From: Sepiola atlantica
Taxonomy: Eukaryota; Mollusca; Cephalopoda; Sepiida; Sepiolidae
Assembly: GCA_963556195.1 (NCBI GenBank)
Contig: OY744523.1
Location: 77,642,445 to 77,706,444 of the forward strand
Direction: 5' to 3'
Length of the DNA: 64,000 nt
The position numbers and the translations under genes were made by a program. Under the pieces are notes generated by a model that had not been told where the DNA came from, did no database searches, and saw only the letters and a program-made list of their open reading frames with translations. Positions 9,581 to 23,465 of this stretch are shown one piece after another (within the stretch, counting starts at the first letter, position 1; the number at the start of each line of letters is the position of its first letter).

Positions 9581-10790
9581 GTGTGTGTTTTTCGTTCAAG
9601 TTTTAAAGTATTGCATGGAAAGTTAATAAAATTGAGATAAAAGCCAAATTAGCAATACAAGATTTTTTTTTTTTTTTTTCTTACATTAATCCTATCGATT
9701 ACGGAATAAAATTCCTTCTTCAGGGGTGACCAGTATTGAGTCATTTTTTTTTTTTTTTTTTTTTTCCTCATCAAAAAACAAGAATAAAGAAACTTATTTC
9801 TTTGTTTATTTGATAAACGTCTTTGATGGTACGACGTCATCGCCTTGCTGTTATGAAATGGTGGTAGGATTCAAAACCGGTGTCGAACGAGGGATGCGTT
9901 GGCTTGCTGTCGAGTAATGTGTGTGTTTTTCGTTCAAGTTTTAAAGTATTGCATGGAAAGTTAATAAAATTGAGATAAAAGCCAAATTAGCAATACAAGA
10001 TTTTTTTTTTTTCTTACATTAATCCTATCGATTACGGAATAAAATTCCTTCTTCAGGGGTGACCAGTATTGAGTCATTTTTTTTTTTCCTCATCAAAAAA
10101 CAAGAATAAAGAAACTTATTTCTTTGTTAATTTGATAAACGTCTTTGATGGTACGACGTCATCGCCTTGCTGTTATGAAATGGTGGTAGGATTCAAAACC
10201 GGTGTCGAACGAGGGATGCGTTGGCTCGCTGTCGAGTAATGTGTGTGTTTTTCGTTCAAGTTTTAAAGTATTGCATGGAAAGTTAATAAAATTGAGATAA
10301 AAGCCAAATTAGCAATACAAGATTAATTTTTTTTCTTTTCTTACATTAATCCTATCGATTACGGTATAAAATTCCTTCTTCAGGGGTGACCAGTATTGAG
10401 TCATTTTTTTTTTTTTTTCCTCATCAAAAAACAAGAATAAAGAAACTTATTTCTTTGTTAATTTGATAAACGTCTTTGATGGTACGACGTCATCGCCTTG
10501 CTGTTATGAAATGGCGGTAGGATTCAAAACCGGTGTCGAACGAGGGATGCGTTGGCTCGCTGTCGAGTAATGTGTGTGTTTTTCGTTCAAGTTTTAAAGT
10601 ATTGCATGGAAAGTTAATAAAATTGAGATAAAAGCCAAATTAGCAATACAAGATTAATTTATTTATTTTTTTTTTTTCTTACATTAATCCTATCGATTAC
10701 GGAATAAAATTCCTTCTTCAGGGGTGACCAGTATTGAGCATTTTTTTTTTCCTCATCAAAAAACAAGAATAAAAAAAATTTTAAAAAAAT
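9577..10790. repeat. Tandem array, about 330-bp unit, four copies
   Basis: Units start at 9577, 9915, 10237 and 10568 (periods 338, 322 and 331). Length differences come mostly from two T-runs inside each unit. Landmarks repeat in order: GTGTGTGTTTTTCGTTCAAG, ATCCTATCGATTACGG, CCTTCTTCAGGGGTGACC, GGTACGACGTCATCGCC, GGTGTCGAACGAGGG. The fourth unit is truncated after the second T-run. Confidence 0.96.
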
Positions 10791-10909
10791 GACTCAATAC
10801 TGTTCACCCCTGAAGAAGGAATTTTATTCCGTAATCGATAGGATTAATGTACTAAAAAAATAAATAAATAAATAAATTAATCTTGTATTGCTAATTTGGC
10901 TTTTATCTC

Positions 10910-10914
<5 letters not shown>
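10607..10914. repeat. Inverted repeat closing the 330-bp array
   Basis: The arm at about 10607-10740 (fourth unit) is repeated in reverse complement at about 10786-10912, with a spacer of about 45 bases. Arms are roughly 130 bp and nearly identical, including the ATCCTATCGATTACGG landmark. The array would fold back on itself here, then runs into (TA)n. Confidence 0.93.
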
Positions 10915-11000
<86 letters not shown>

Positions 11001-11068
11001 GCACTATCTCTGATAAATAAACATTCTCTCGTTCTCTTTCTCTCTCTTTCCCTTTCTCTCTCTCTCTA

Positions 11069-11130
<62 letters not shown>
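10915..11130. repeat. (TA)n and (CT)n microsatellites
   Basis: TA tract 10915-10999, a C/T-rich tract about 11030-11083, then TA/TAAA tract to 11130. Confidence 0.95.
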
Positions 11131-11424
11131 AAGAGTTAATAAGAATGTATGTTGTTTAATTTTCTAATAAAGCATATATGCTCGCCTTGATAAAAAGAAT
11201 GTCCATAATTTACTTAGTGTAAAATACATTTGCTTTAATCTTGTTGCAATTATGTATGGCTGCATCAAATAATCAGAGCTGCAATTATGTTCCTGCATGT
11301 TAATTATGCAGCTTATCTATCAGGATGAACGTATTAGATGCCAACTGTAAAGAAATAAGTCCAATTAGTTCTTCTGTGTTTAAAACACAGAAAAATCTAT
11401 TGCTATGGCAACCATTTCGCTCAC

Positions 11425-11460
11425 CAGCAGCAGCAGCAGCAGCAGCTGCTGCAGCAGCAA
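11425..11460. repeat. (CAG)n/(CTG)n triplet hairpin
   Basis: Six CAG units run into CTGCTGCAGCAG, giving a self-complementary centre. No open frame of note uses it. Confidence 0.9.
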
Positions 11461-11663
11461 GTTAGCCACCCCCAAAAGTTTCTCGCCTGCCAACAATGAC
11501 TTTCTTTTCTTTGTTATACCTGGAAAAGTGGGTGACAAAAAAAGACACCACCATTGAAAGTATCTTGACGTAATGAAGTTGCCGTTAAGGATTGCCTTTT
11601 CTACAATTTCTCAACAAAATGAACAACAAACCTGAAAAGTCTTTATAAACCCTAACTCTAACT

Positions 11664-11679
11664 CAGGGATGGGCAAACT
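11664..11679 (+). repeat. hAT left terminal inverted repeat
   Basis: CAGGGATGGGCAAACT, the CAG-start expected of hAT elements. Confidence 0.9.
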
Positions 11680-12093
11680 ACGGCCTGTGGGACGTATGCG
11701 GCCCGCCAAAGGAATTCATGTGGCCCTCCAAAATACTGAATATTGAATGCCCAAAAGGATTCTACAATTAGTATAGTAAAATCGGAATGTAAGTAATCGG
11801 CAAATTGTACTTCTCGCTCACTCTCTTTCTTTCCCTTTTTACGGACAACATGGCTCTTCTCTTGCCTGACCTCTTTTTTATCTCTCTCTCTCTTTCTTTG
11901 CTTCTTTATCTCAATCTGTCTCTCTATATTGCAGTTTTTCTCTATTTTATTTGCATCCTTTCTCACTTCTTATTAGTTTTATTTTTACCTGACGGAAATA
12001 GATTTTTAAAGCTTTAAATTTTGTTATTCTATTAATTTATTCATTTGTTACTGCGCCAACAATGTTATTGCCTTATATTTCAATCATTTCAGT

Positions 12094-13759
12094 GTGCTGG
12101 CAGATTCCAGAGAGATAAGACGTTGGACATTTTATTTCAGCACAGCTTTTATTATCTTTCAAATTTTACCCAAAATAAGTGATTCGAAGCCATCTGAAAA
12201 CCGAAAAATTGAAGACGAATACAGAGTATTTAACAAAGAGTGGACTGAAAGGTATTTCTTTACTGATGTCAGAGTTAAAACTGTATGTTTGATTTGTCAT
12301 GATACAGTTGCTGTGTTTAAGGAATACAATTTGAAACGGCACACCAACTTTGGAAGCAATTTATCAAAGCAAGAGCTGCAAAAGAAAGCAACTGATCTGA
12401 TGAAAAGTTTGAAGAAACAACAAAATGTGTTTGAAAAAACTTCCTCTTTACAAAGGAATGCGACAAAGGCAAGTTTTGTATTGGCAAATAAAATTGCAAA
12501 TAAAATTGCAAATAAAATTGCAAAGCAAAATAAGTCATTTGCAGAAGAAGAATTTATGAAAGATTGCATGGTTGATGCTGTTAGTGTTGTGTGCCCTGAA
12601 GTCTTATCAAAAGTGGAAGCCATATCTCTATCACGAAGAACTATTGTTCATCGCATAGATGCAATTGCAATGAATATTCAAGAACAGGTGTTCACAGCTA
12701 GTGTTAGTTTTCAGTGGTTTTCTATTGCTTTAGATGAGAGTAATGACATTCAGGATACTGCCCAGGTACTCATTTACATCAGAGGAATTGACGAAAACTT
12801 CGAAATTACAGAGGAATTGTTATCTATGGAGTCTCTCAAAGACACTGTTACTGGAAAAGATTTATACAACAGTGTCACTAACAGTCTAATCAGGTCTAGA
12901 TTAAGCCTGGATAAACTGGCAAGTATTACAACTGATGGTGCGCCTTCACTCATAGACAAACATTGTGGCCTTGTGTCGTTGATGAATAATAAAATCAAAG
13001 ATTTTTCATCGCACAGTGTGTTGTCTTTTCACTGCATCATACATCAATAAAGCCTCTGTAAATCATCTTTTAAACTCAAACACATTATGGATCCAGTGGT
13101 GCATGCAGTGAACTTAATAAGAGCACGGGGACTGAATCACAGGCAATTCCGAAACTTCTTGTCAGACATCGAGGCTAATTTTACTGACGTGCTGTACCAC
13201 ACAAATATCCGATGGTTAAGTATGGGAAACTTCAACTTTTTGCCAAGCAGCTTAAAGAGCAAAACTTTGTTCATTTTCCTCTATTGAAAACACGAGCTGT
13301 TACACAAGCACTATCAGACAAATACAGTTCCCAGTTGATTGCTTTAAGAGATGAATTTAATCAAAAAGTTTGCTGATTTCAAGGCAATTGAAGGGCAATT
13401 TGGTTTGCTCAGCTCACCTTTTGCCTGTGACGTTGAAACAGCTGTTGAAGAATTGCAGGTGGAACTGATTGGTCGAGTTTTATGCATCTCTGCACTCAGA
13501 AAAGTTTTAAAATCTGAAAAATTTTGCAAGGAAGATGTTTGTGATATTTGCATCAACTTACATATGTGAGCAGACTTTTTCTATATTGAAAGTTAACAAG
13601 TCAAAGAATAGGTCACTTCTCACAGACTCGAATCTTCAATCAGTGTTAAGAATCAGTACAAGCAACTTGACACCTACTTTCAACAAACTGGTAAATGATT
13701 GCAATCAGTTGCATCATTCTCATTGGATCAGTTTGATCCTTGTGCTGTTCAGTTGCTGA
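12094..13759 (+). pseudogene. hAT transposase, GTF2IRD2/EPM2AIP1-like group
   Basis: The first frame (12094-13050) has a BED-like zinc-binding stretch (C65-x2-C68 and H83 in KEYNLKRH), then the RNase H-fold core with LDESNDIQDTAQ and TTDGAPSLID, whose aspartates fit the hAT catalytic positions, and FHCIIHQ. A TAA at 13048 interrupts it; the frame resumes with NLIRARGLNHRQF and the RW motif (NIRWLS). A deletion follows, a frameshift near 13262, another near 13350 and another near 13550. The C-terminal hATC dimerisation segment (STYICEQTFSILK) is readable in a second frame to about 13759. The 12094 start is not an ATG, so the true start is lost or upstream. An in-frame 12-bp repeat (NKIA three times, about 12485-12525) looks like slippage. 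Confidence 0.92.
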
Positions 13760-14200
13760 GCTACTTTGTTTTCTAATAAATATTTGGTTCATGTGAAGTT
13801 ACTGCTTTAAAATATCAATAAAATTATTTCTTCTTCTTTAAATTGAGTTACTTTGTTTTCAAACAAATGTGCTTCATGTGAAGTTTCTCCTTTAACATAT
13901 ACATGTGTTTAAGTTAATTTATATGTGTACCTTGAAGTTCTACTCAAAATTATTGATTAATAAAAAAATTTGTTTCTATTTCTTAAACAGAGTTACTTTT
14001 CTTTTTTTTTCAAATAAATGTGTTTTTTTTTTCAAATGCGTTTCATGTGAATCCTCTACAGTACTTTAAAACGCTAATAAATGAAAAATTATTGCATTTT
14101 CGTTATGAAATCAATATATTTCGGATATCAATTATATTGGAAAATATACTATGCGGCCCAGTAAAATTTGATTTTTTTTAATGTGGCCCTTGCTCTGAAA

Positions 14201-14216
14201 AGTTTGCCCACCCCTG
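14201..14216 (-). repeat. hAT right terminal inverted repeat
   Basis: The reverse complement reads CAGGGGTGGGCAAACT, one mismatch to the left end. Confidence 0.9.
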
Positions 14217-14605
14217 CCCTAACCCTAACAACAAACCTGAAAAATCATTATAAAAGTGACATGTATTCAAAAAAAGAAACATTTATTTGATTTTAGAAAC
14301 AGACAAAACTAACAGGCACTCCTGCCATTTCCCAAGAATAGATTGAGGAACACTGTGTACACTTGTCCCCAGCACAAAACCTGTATTACCATTTTATCTT
14401 TTTAATTTCCATACTTTATATCAATAAAACAAAATGAAATAGTGAAAAATGTTTATTTTGCTGTGTGTAAATGTCTGCCACAAATGCAGACCCCACAATA
14501 TCATTGTAAAAAAAATATTTACACAAAATCAGTACTACCATTTGATTCCTCGTAAAATTTCACTTGAGAAAAGATGTGTTTGGGCTTTGTTTTCATTGGA
14601 ATCCC

Positions 14606-14647
<42 letters not shown>

Positions 14648-14650
14648 AAC
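14606..14650. repeat. (GACA)n microsatellite
   Basis: About ten tandem GACA units then ACAA units. Confidence 0.95.
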
Positions 14651-14703
14651 AGATACACCATGAATATAACATATTTTTTTTTGAAAGTGCGATATGATCT
14701 TTG

Positions 14704-15299
14704 GGTACTCTTAGAGATGATGCACCAGATTTCCCTGACTTTGCATCGGCAATGATCAGGCAGGTCGCGGAAGCGCCCAAGAGCTGGCAGGACGAGACAA
14801 AAACAAGGTTGAAACTGCCAAGTGCTTAATGGAAGACTTTTAAAGAAAAAATGCATAGATAAAAAGAAGAAAAAATTGAACAAACCGTAGCTGAAGAACT
14901 GTAAATAAGTATATTTTTATTTTTTGGTGGGTCAAATGAACTATTGTCAATCAAATGTATAGATGTAAATGTTTTGATTTGTTTTTGAAAATAATTTTTT
15001 TTGGGGGGGGGGGGGTAACATTTTGTCAATGTTTTTATAACATAACACAAAGAAAAAAATGAAAATGTTATGCTTTTGAATTAGTCCTTCCGGAGATTCG
15101 ACGACTTGACACAGCTGATAATGATTCATTGTTGTTGCAATAGAACACGATTATTATTTTCTTCTAAATATTATCGGCTGCTTGCTATAGCTTGCTTGGC
15201 GAATGAATGCTGCAACATGATTGGTTAATACTTCGTCACATCTCGGGCGTTTGCCGACGCGAAGTCACGGAAATCTGGCGCATCAGTTATAAGAGTACA
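14704..15299. mobile_element. 595-bp MITE, copy 1
   Basis: The left end GGTACTCTTAGAGATGATGC pairs with the right end, whose reverse complement is GTACTCTTATAACTGATGC. The similarity continues through CCAGATTTCC and TGACTTTGC about 45 bases in. Flanks GATCTTTG (14696-14703) and AATCTTTG (15300-15307) form a 7/8 target duplication. It is homologous along its whole length to 23466-24060. No coding capacity. Confidence 0.92.
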
Positions 15300-15307
15300 A
15301 ATCTTTG

Positions 15308-17520
15308 ATTAGAAATTTTTGTGAATATGAAATCTATATAAAAGATTTTTGTTATGTTAACACTAACTGTGTATCCAGTGGAACGTTTTTATGTATACAG
15401 TGACTCATCATTGTATATGCATTTATTTATTTTAATTAGTTTAGATACAAGAAAAAATAAACATACATTAATTGAAAATACATAACATTTACATGTGACA
15501 AGTATTCTTGACTTTATTGTGGAGAATCAACGTTTGCAATCCTTAAAAACAACAAGTTCACAGTCAACGTATACATACATGTGGCAGAGACCCTTGAGAC
15601 AAAGAAATAGAAAAACTTGGCAAAGGGATATACCCTCGAAATATCGTGAAATTCTGGCGTCACATATAAGCGAGTAAGATGTAATTAAACAAAAAAAAGA
15701 AAATTAATAAAATAAAAAGAATCACCTCATTTTAAGTGTTTTTCCTGATGACACCCGGTATATTCCCACATTGTTCGAACCTTCTAAATATCTATATTTA
15801 TTTATTAACGTTTTTACCCCCCCCCCCAAAAAAAAAAAATAGTCTATAGGAATCTATTTGGAATCATAATCAACACAACAAAAATTAGAGTTTGATTTTA
15901 TGTTTGTTTTAGTTTTTGTCCACGCATGTAATTGCACATGTACCAGAAAAGCAAAGATAGTTTTGACTTTCTAGTTATCACCCTCACCCTCCCACCCTCA
16001 TATCTTTTAAAATCATAGAAAATTAATATCGTTCGGTTCTGAAAAATGTAATTCTTACAAATGTTAACAATAATTAGACGGAATAAGCATGTGTTGGAAA
16101 ATCAGAAATTGTTGGTTTGCACAGAGTGTAACTACAAACCAACCATTGGGGACGAGGTATTAATTGTGGCAGACGTGATGAGCCTGCACTTGAATCGAGC
16201 ATGTGGATCTGCCCATAAAAGGGTCCGTATTTGCCTGCCGTGTAGTTTGAAAATCAAGGAAATGTCGAAATCATAGATTACTAGTGAGGAGCGAACTCCT
16301 GACCTAGGAGAAACAGCACGACAATAAGCAAATCGACTTCAATAAGAAAAGGTGAATCCACGAATTATCAAACCAGTTAATTCTTTTTAATCAATGAGAA
16401 AACAGATAATTCGCGGCTTCACCATTTTCTTATTCACAAATTGAAAAAAAAAAGAATACAGTAACCAGGAATTGAACTCCCGACTTATGGTGTGTCCTCA
16501 ATCAACAATTTAAAATGAAATGCCTTCATTGTAACAACTACAGCACTGACTGACACATTCTCACTTACTTTCTATCGTATTAAACCTACAAATGTAAACG
16601 TCATCATTTTGCAATAAAAATGCCTTTCTGAAATTACAGAAATTATTTTTCCTCTTCACGTTTCAACATAAAATATCCAATAAATGTTATTACCGTTGTT
16701 GATAGACGTTACTTTCTTTTTCCTTTATATAATAAAGAAGCACAAACCTTTAATGCCTTCTCAGAACTCTTTCTTGTTAAATAACAACAGTGACTTTGAT
16801 GGCAGCCATTCTTCTCCAAGCAGCAACACAATCATTTAATAATGACGCATACAATGCATAAGAAATTTTTTTATTATTATAATTCTTAACACAGTTAGTA
16901 TCTCTGTGTAAAATATGTGTGTCTGATGATTTGCAGTTGTTGAGGATGAGACATTATCAAATGAAAGAATGACAAAGCCTATCCATACAAAATAATTAAT
17001 TCATATTGACAACCTGTTAAGACAATGCAAAATAAAGTATTCGTAAAGAATAAGAGTTCAAAGAGTCCGAGAATCTTTTATGTGAAAGCAGCTGTTTTGT
17101 CTGTAAAATGTCTGAAAATGATTACATGTGTTCATTTCGATTGTAACCATGAAAGTTTGCATGTGAAAGTTTGTTTAGTTGAACTAGGCATGAAGATGTG
17201 TGTTTATATTATATTTTATATTGTGTGTTTATATTAGTGTGCCTGTTTTGCCAGTGACAGAATGTATGCACAAACTTGTGTGTAAGAGAGTTCGGTTAGC
17301 AGTGTATATATGCTGGCGTTCTGTTTAGTAGTTCATATGCGTCTCTCGTCATGTGAGTGCTACTTGCTGAGAACCTTTTGGTCACAAAGTTCCCAGGTCT
17401 GATTGTGATGTATGCACATGTGTTCTGTCTGAAAGAAGAAGAAGAAAAACGCTGTGTTTGTGTTTTTTTAGTATCTGTAAATTTTGGTCAGTGAATATCC
17501 TGACACTTGTAATTGGTTGA
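15308..17520. other. No recognised gene; possible tRNA-like relics
   Basis: AT-rich with short poly-A and poly-C runs (15818-15838). On the minus strand two T-arm-like segments occur (about 16290 and 16475: GGGAGTTCAATTCCTGGT), perhaps from old tRNA-derived repeats. A 71-codon frame at 16061-16276 (plus) has spaced Cys pairs (CTEC and CLPC) but matches no family I know. Confidence 0.35.
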
Positions 17521-17528
17521 TAAAAACT

Positions 17529-17602
17529 GTTTATTTGAGCTTTTGTCCAATCGAAAGTCGATATACATATCGACTCTCGGTTGAACAAAAGCTCAAATAA
17601 AC
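17529..17602. repeat. Inverted repeat, about 34-bp arms
   Basis: Left arm 17529-17562 (GTTTATTTGAGCTTTTGT...) and right arm 17569-17602 (...ACAAAAGCTCAAATAAAC) with a few mismatches and a 6-base centre. Confidence 0.9.
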
Positions 17603-17604
17603 TA

Positions 17605-19187
<1,583 letters not shown>

Positions 19188-19189
19188 GT

Positions 19190-20307
19190 ATATTTAAAGA
19201 AGTGAGGCGACCAACATTTGTAAAAAACTTTTTTCAACAATTGTTTGTTATTTTATTATTTTGTGGCAAAATGCGTGACCTTTTGGGGAGCTAAACTAAT
19301 CCAATGACAGGTGCATGTGATGGGTTCAAAGATCAGACTGCCGTCGTTCGAGAAAATCAGTTATCAAACTCAAAACAAAACATTTGACAAGGCGTACAAT
19401 GATGACGGCTGTTTTCCCAATCTCTCTCTTTCTCTCTCACTCTCCCCCCTTTCTCTCTTTCGCTGATAAAGAGATTGAAAATTGAGAGACTGGTTTAAAA
19501 TCTGAAAAAGATGCACGTGTCTTGTCGCGCTCTGAGATGTTTCTTTTCGAAATATAATAAATCATATTTTTATATAATAAGTAAAATGGTGTGTTCCATT
19601 ATTACATTATGTTTGATTTGCAGCACAATGGTCCCTGCCAAACTGCTAGCCAGCCAGCCAGCCAGTCCCAGAAGCAGACGACAGTGACTATCGTCAAACG
19701 TAATTGCTCACTGGCCATAACAAGACGAGACATTGCACATACGTGCACATGTTGTAACATATCATCTTGTTGACAAAAGCCCCGGAAAACGATGTTGCCA
19801 CAATTTTATCATTTTATAATTTTGTGATTTTATAACGCGTTTCGAGGTTTCTTGCTTGCTCTCATCAGATATATATTCCATTTGGAAAAATGTTTTATTT
19901 TTAACAGTTTGATGTTTCTGCGCAGCACTGCTTTCCTGCTGATTACTACTTGGTTGTCACCTTTTTTAATTGATTTATTGAATTAAATTTATTTTAAACG
20001 CCTATTCTCCATCTTATCGGCATTTCATTTCCCTATTCTTGCTCTTTCTCGTGAATTTTATTTTACATTTTGTATTCCAACGATTTCTGCTGATGAGATG
20101 TTGGACGAAAAAACTCCAGAGACAAAATTTTGGAGACTAAACATCCGCTTTTATTTGAAACAATGTATATATATATTGTACTTCGAAACATATTTATATA
20201 TATATATATTGACTTACAAAAAAGTGATTTTCCATTGATCGACTTGGGACTAAAATGTTTTTTTGTTTTTTTTTCTTATGTATAGTTTTGATGGTTGAGT
20301 AACTTCT

Positions 20308-20391
<84 letters not shown>

Positions 20392-21080
20392 CTTATGTTA
20401 CACACTTGTAGATGATTAACAACACAGTACATTAATTACTAAAGCAACTTGATATTCTGACGAAGACAAGTGATGTTCATACTAATGAACATTAGGTAAG
20501 GAATAACTGGTGTTTATACTCTGTTAATATTTTGTAAGCAAATCGTGGTTACAGTTTGTAAGTTGAATATGGCAGATCTATGTTGTAAATAAAGTTAAAT
20601 ATTTTTTGTTATCTTTCTTAAGGAATTTAGAAATAGATATTTGGCTGTTTAGTTTATTGGTTGATTTATACAGGAATGAAAATGTTTTAACAGAAATGTT
20701 AAAATGACAGGAATGGAATTCAAGGCAACGACTTACTGAGAATGAGCACAAGAACTAGGATGGGGATAAATAAATTGTACATCGACTGAAGTGGAATCAG
20801 ATTTCGTTTTGTTATTTTAAAGAAACTCTCCAAAGTGTACTGTTTATATAGCAGGGAAAAGAGCTTAAAGCAATAGATGAATTAAGAGAGTAACGAGGAA
20901 GAAAACGAAACTGTTCGTTTTTTTTAAAAAGAAAAATGAAATAAATTTAGTGATTTTATAAAATGGGTATCTGTTACTCTTTTAAATCAAATAATTTTTA
21001 ACCATAATCAGCTTTAATTCAATCTTTATATTGGGTTAAAGCTGAAAACAAAAATGAACTGTAAACATTTAGATATTTCT
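19190..21080. other. Intergenic, TA tract at 20312-20384
   Basis: No gene recognised. Contains short (CCAG)n at about 19648-19665, TA tracts near 20165-20210 and a 73-base TA tract at 20312-20384. Confidence 0.5.
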
Positions 21081-21089
21081 AATGGATCA

Positions 21090-21570
21090 CCACTTATGAA
21101 GACCCAAATCTAATTGAGGATGATGACGGTTAAAAAGATGGAATGAATTGCCAGTAAAAATTATGAAGAGTAGTATGAGAGGATTGAAACTGACGAATGG
21201 AATAAAAATAATTTGATTTCTTATGAATACAGTTGATGACAAGTATTTGTTGAAATTGAATTTGAAGACGACCATGTTTTAGCCTGCAGTGAAGCAAACC
21301 CGTGGTAATGTGTTTCACTAATGGAAAGTTCTTGGAAAAAAACTCCACTCACAGAAATTCTGTTTGACATTAGACACACGGAGGAGGAAGCAAGGGAAGT
21401 TATTTACAGTAAAAAGACAAGTTCTTGCTGTGAATGTCTTACAAGGAGGAACCATAGTTTTAAGCCCCGTCGAAGACCTTCCATGAAAATAACGACAGAG
21501 TAGAGAAAGACTAACAACGTCACTTCTGTGAGAAAGGGGCTGTAGGGAAGACAAGAGATCATCTCCCACT
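21090..21570 (-). pseudogene. Jockey/CR1-like LINE, RT C-terminal fragment
   Basis: On the minus strand it reads LQPLSHRSDVVSLSLLCRYF (starting near 21555), then SFFPRTFH after a frame change, then a FKFNFNKYL segment. This is the tail found after the RT domain of Jockey/CR1-type LINEs and is related to 53790-53990 and 26290-26560. Two or more frameshifts and stops; not functional. Confidence 0.75.
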
Positions 21571-21599
21571 TGATTGTAAAGGCGATTTTATACTCTATC

Positions 21600-21945
21600 A
21601 AGGCAAAAAAGAGTGCTCTGAGCCCTATAATAATACTCTGGAGTCATCATTCATGCTGGACAATTTTACTTCATTATATTTATAACGTGAAAATGGATAT
21701 AAACTCCCATAACCAAACATATTCTGAAACTACATCATACCGAATAGTTGAAAAGATATATTTCATTTTGATCAAAGTGGCTAGAATAATATTGTATGAT
21801 TAGTGTTTCGCTGAACATCTTTAGTTTATCTATGAATTGAAAATTAAGATAGACCCCCATAATCTTATATATTCTAAAACTACATTACTTAGATAAGTAT
21901 ATTTCAGGGAGCACAATAATATTGTGGGGGTCTGTGTTCACACCA
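21600..21945. other. Diverged direct repeat beside mariner relic
   Basis: Two related segments, 21628-21680 and 21915-21970, share the order ATAATAnT, then ACAA(C)TT, then TTATATTTAT, suggesting remnants of an old mobile-element end. No coding sequence. Confidence 0.35.
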
Positions 21946-21949
21946 GACA

Positions 21950-22270
21950 ACTTAATTTTATTGTATTTATCAACCAGGTCGTTCTTGGTGTTGCAGGTGG
22001 TTTCTGAATTGCGCTCCACACATAATAATCCATGGAGTTGCAATCAGGCGATTTAGGGGGGCGGGGTTAGATGTTAGGACTGGTAAAGTCGTAGAAGTTC
22101 GAAACAGCCACTTCTGGGTTTCTTGGCGGTGTGACACAGAGCTAAGTCCTCTTGCCACACGTATGGCCTTCTCACAGCCATCCTCTTTACCCAGCGCTTT
22201 TAAACAGTGGAGAGTAACTCAATATAGCCATCTGAATTGAGTGTGAATCACTTTTCAAAGAGGTGCGCCA
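21950..22270 (-). pseudogene. Mariner-like transposase C-terminal fragment
   Basis: On the minus strand, in pieces and two frames, the order is RPYVWQEDLALCHTAKK, then SPDCNSMDYYVWSAIQ-like residues, then PPATPRTTW. These are the catalytic-region landmarks of Tc1/mariner transposases: the second acidic residue before CHTAK and the third in the SPD-DYYVW block. Only the last third of the protein survives, with stops and frameshifts. It would have cut and pasted its own DNA in the nucleus. No TIRs found. Confidence 0.78.
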
Positions 22271-22279
22271 GCATGACGT

Positions 22280-23260
22280 AGACTTCGCTTAAAAATACCT
22301 AAAGACCATTACAATTTTAAGGAACTTTACTGCTAGGAAATACTTCAAATTGTTCTGAAATAAAGAATATAAAAAGTTATCACATTCGTCTCGAATAGCC
22401 TATGTGCATCTCTCTTCTCACATGTAATACTGCACAACCATTCAGAGTCGTTTTTTTCTATCAGAGACAATATCAAATAGGAGGTAATTACCGAAACTTT
22501 CACGTTGTATTACAAAGATATTGTGTTTATAAGCTAACATCAACCTTTTGTTTGTGAATATTATACATAAGGGATTTATAAATTGCAACATTGAATCAAG
22601 TGAGAAAGAAAAATTGATTTTAATAACACAAATTGATCTAAAATTTTATGAATATTCTCTAATCATTTTCGTGTAAGTTTTAATTGAAAATTAATTAGAT
22701 TATTTAACTTCCAGTCTCTTATCGTTAGAAATATATCATGAAGAAATATGTTAACAAAATCAAGTGAATTTTATTTAGTTTTAAACAAAGCAAAATTAAA
22801 ATATTAACTTTTAATAGTAACGATTATAATAGTTAGCATTCTGTTGAGTATATACAATAAATAATAAATAAGAGATGTTATAAGGTTTTGTAATAAACAA
22901 GGTCGTTAATTAAAGTAAACCAACATATTTTTAGGAAAATAATAATCCGTCTAATGACATCAAAAAAAAAAATTCAATTTTATAAATAAAGGAAAAGACA
23001 TATGCATTAACTGTAGCTTTCTGTTCGTGCTTCCATTTGATTAGTACCGAACATGACGTAAGAAGTGATAATGAAAGGCGCATGTGACGAGAAATGGTAA
23101 GAGAAGGGGAATAGAGGAGTGTATTAAACACAAAAGTCTCATAAGTTGAAAGCCATAAGTTTAATTCCTGTAAAGTGTCATTTTCTCTTCAATCTTACTC
23201 AAAAATAAATTTTACTAAAAAATATCCAAAAGTGAGCTAGTAATGTAAATAGTCCATTGC
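22280..23260. other. No recognised feature
   Basis: Strongly AT-rich; I see nothing in it. Confidence 0.5.
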
Positions 23261-23266
23261 TTGAGG

Positions 23267-23300
23267 GTTAGGGTTAAGGTAAGGGTTAGGGTTAGGGGCA
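23267..23300. repeat. Interstitial telomere-like repeat
   Basis: About five imperfect TTAGGG units (GGGTTAGGGTTAAGGTAAGG...). TTAGGG is the telomere repeat of molluscs. Related CCCTAA stretches flank the hAT element and AGGGTTAGGG occurs at 25535. Confidence 0.85.
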
Positions 23301-23465
23301 ATTTCAAAAGAAAGCATAACAAAGTCTATCCATACAAAAGTAACATTGTTTGAAGGTAAATACATTTTATTGTCATATAAAAATGTTGCCTATTTTTAAC
23401 GCTTGATTAAAAATTAAAAATTTCTCTGCATCAATTTTGATGTAACAGGTAGTGTAATAAATTGG

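Larger units (their letters stand above)
11664..14216 (+). mobile_element. hAT DNA transposon, 2.55 kb
   Basis: The ends are inverted: CAGGGATGGGCAAACT on the left and, in reverse complement, CAGGGGTGGGCAAACT on the right. The 8-bp flanks are CTCTAACT (11656-11663) and CCCTAACC (14217-14224), 6 of 8 matching, as expected for an old hAT target duplication. Subterminal sequences (GCGGCCC and TGTGGCCCT) are also inverted copies. Inside is a decayed hAT transposase, so the element is dead. Confidence 0.93.

Noticed and set aside
10896..11159. Open frames of repeated Tyr-Ile or Leu-Ser
   Set aside because: They are translations of TA and CT microsatellites; the same applies to frames at 9405, 19037, 20250, 43766, 52617-52902, 61499 and 63442.
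16270..16560. Functional tRNA genes
   Set aside because: Only T-arm-like pieces are seen; no complete cloverleaf could be made out.
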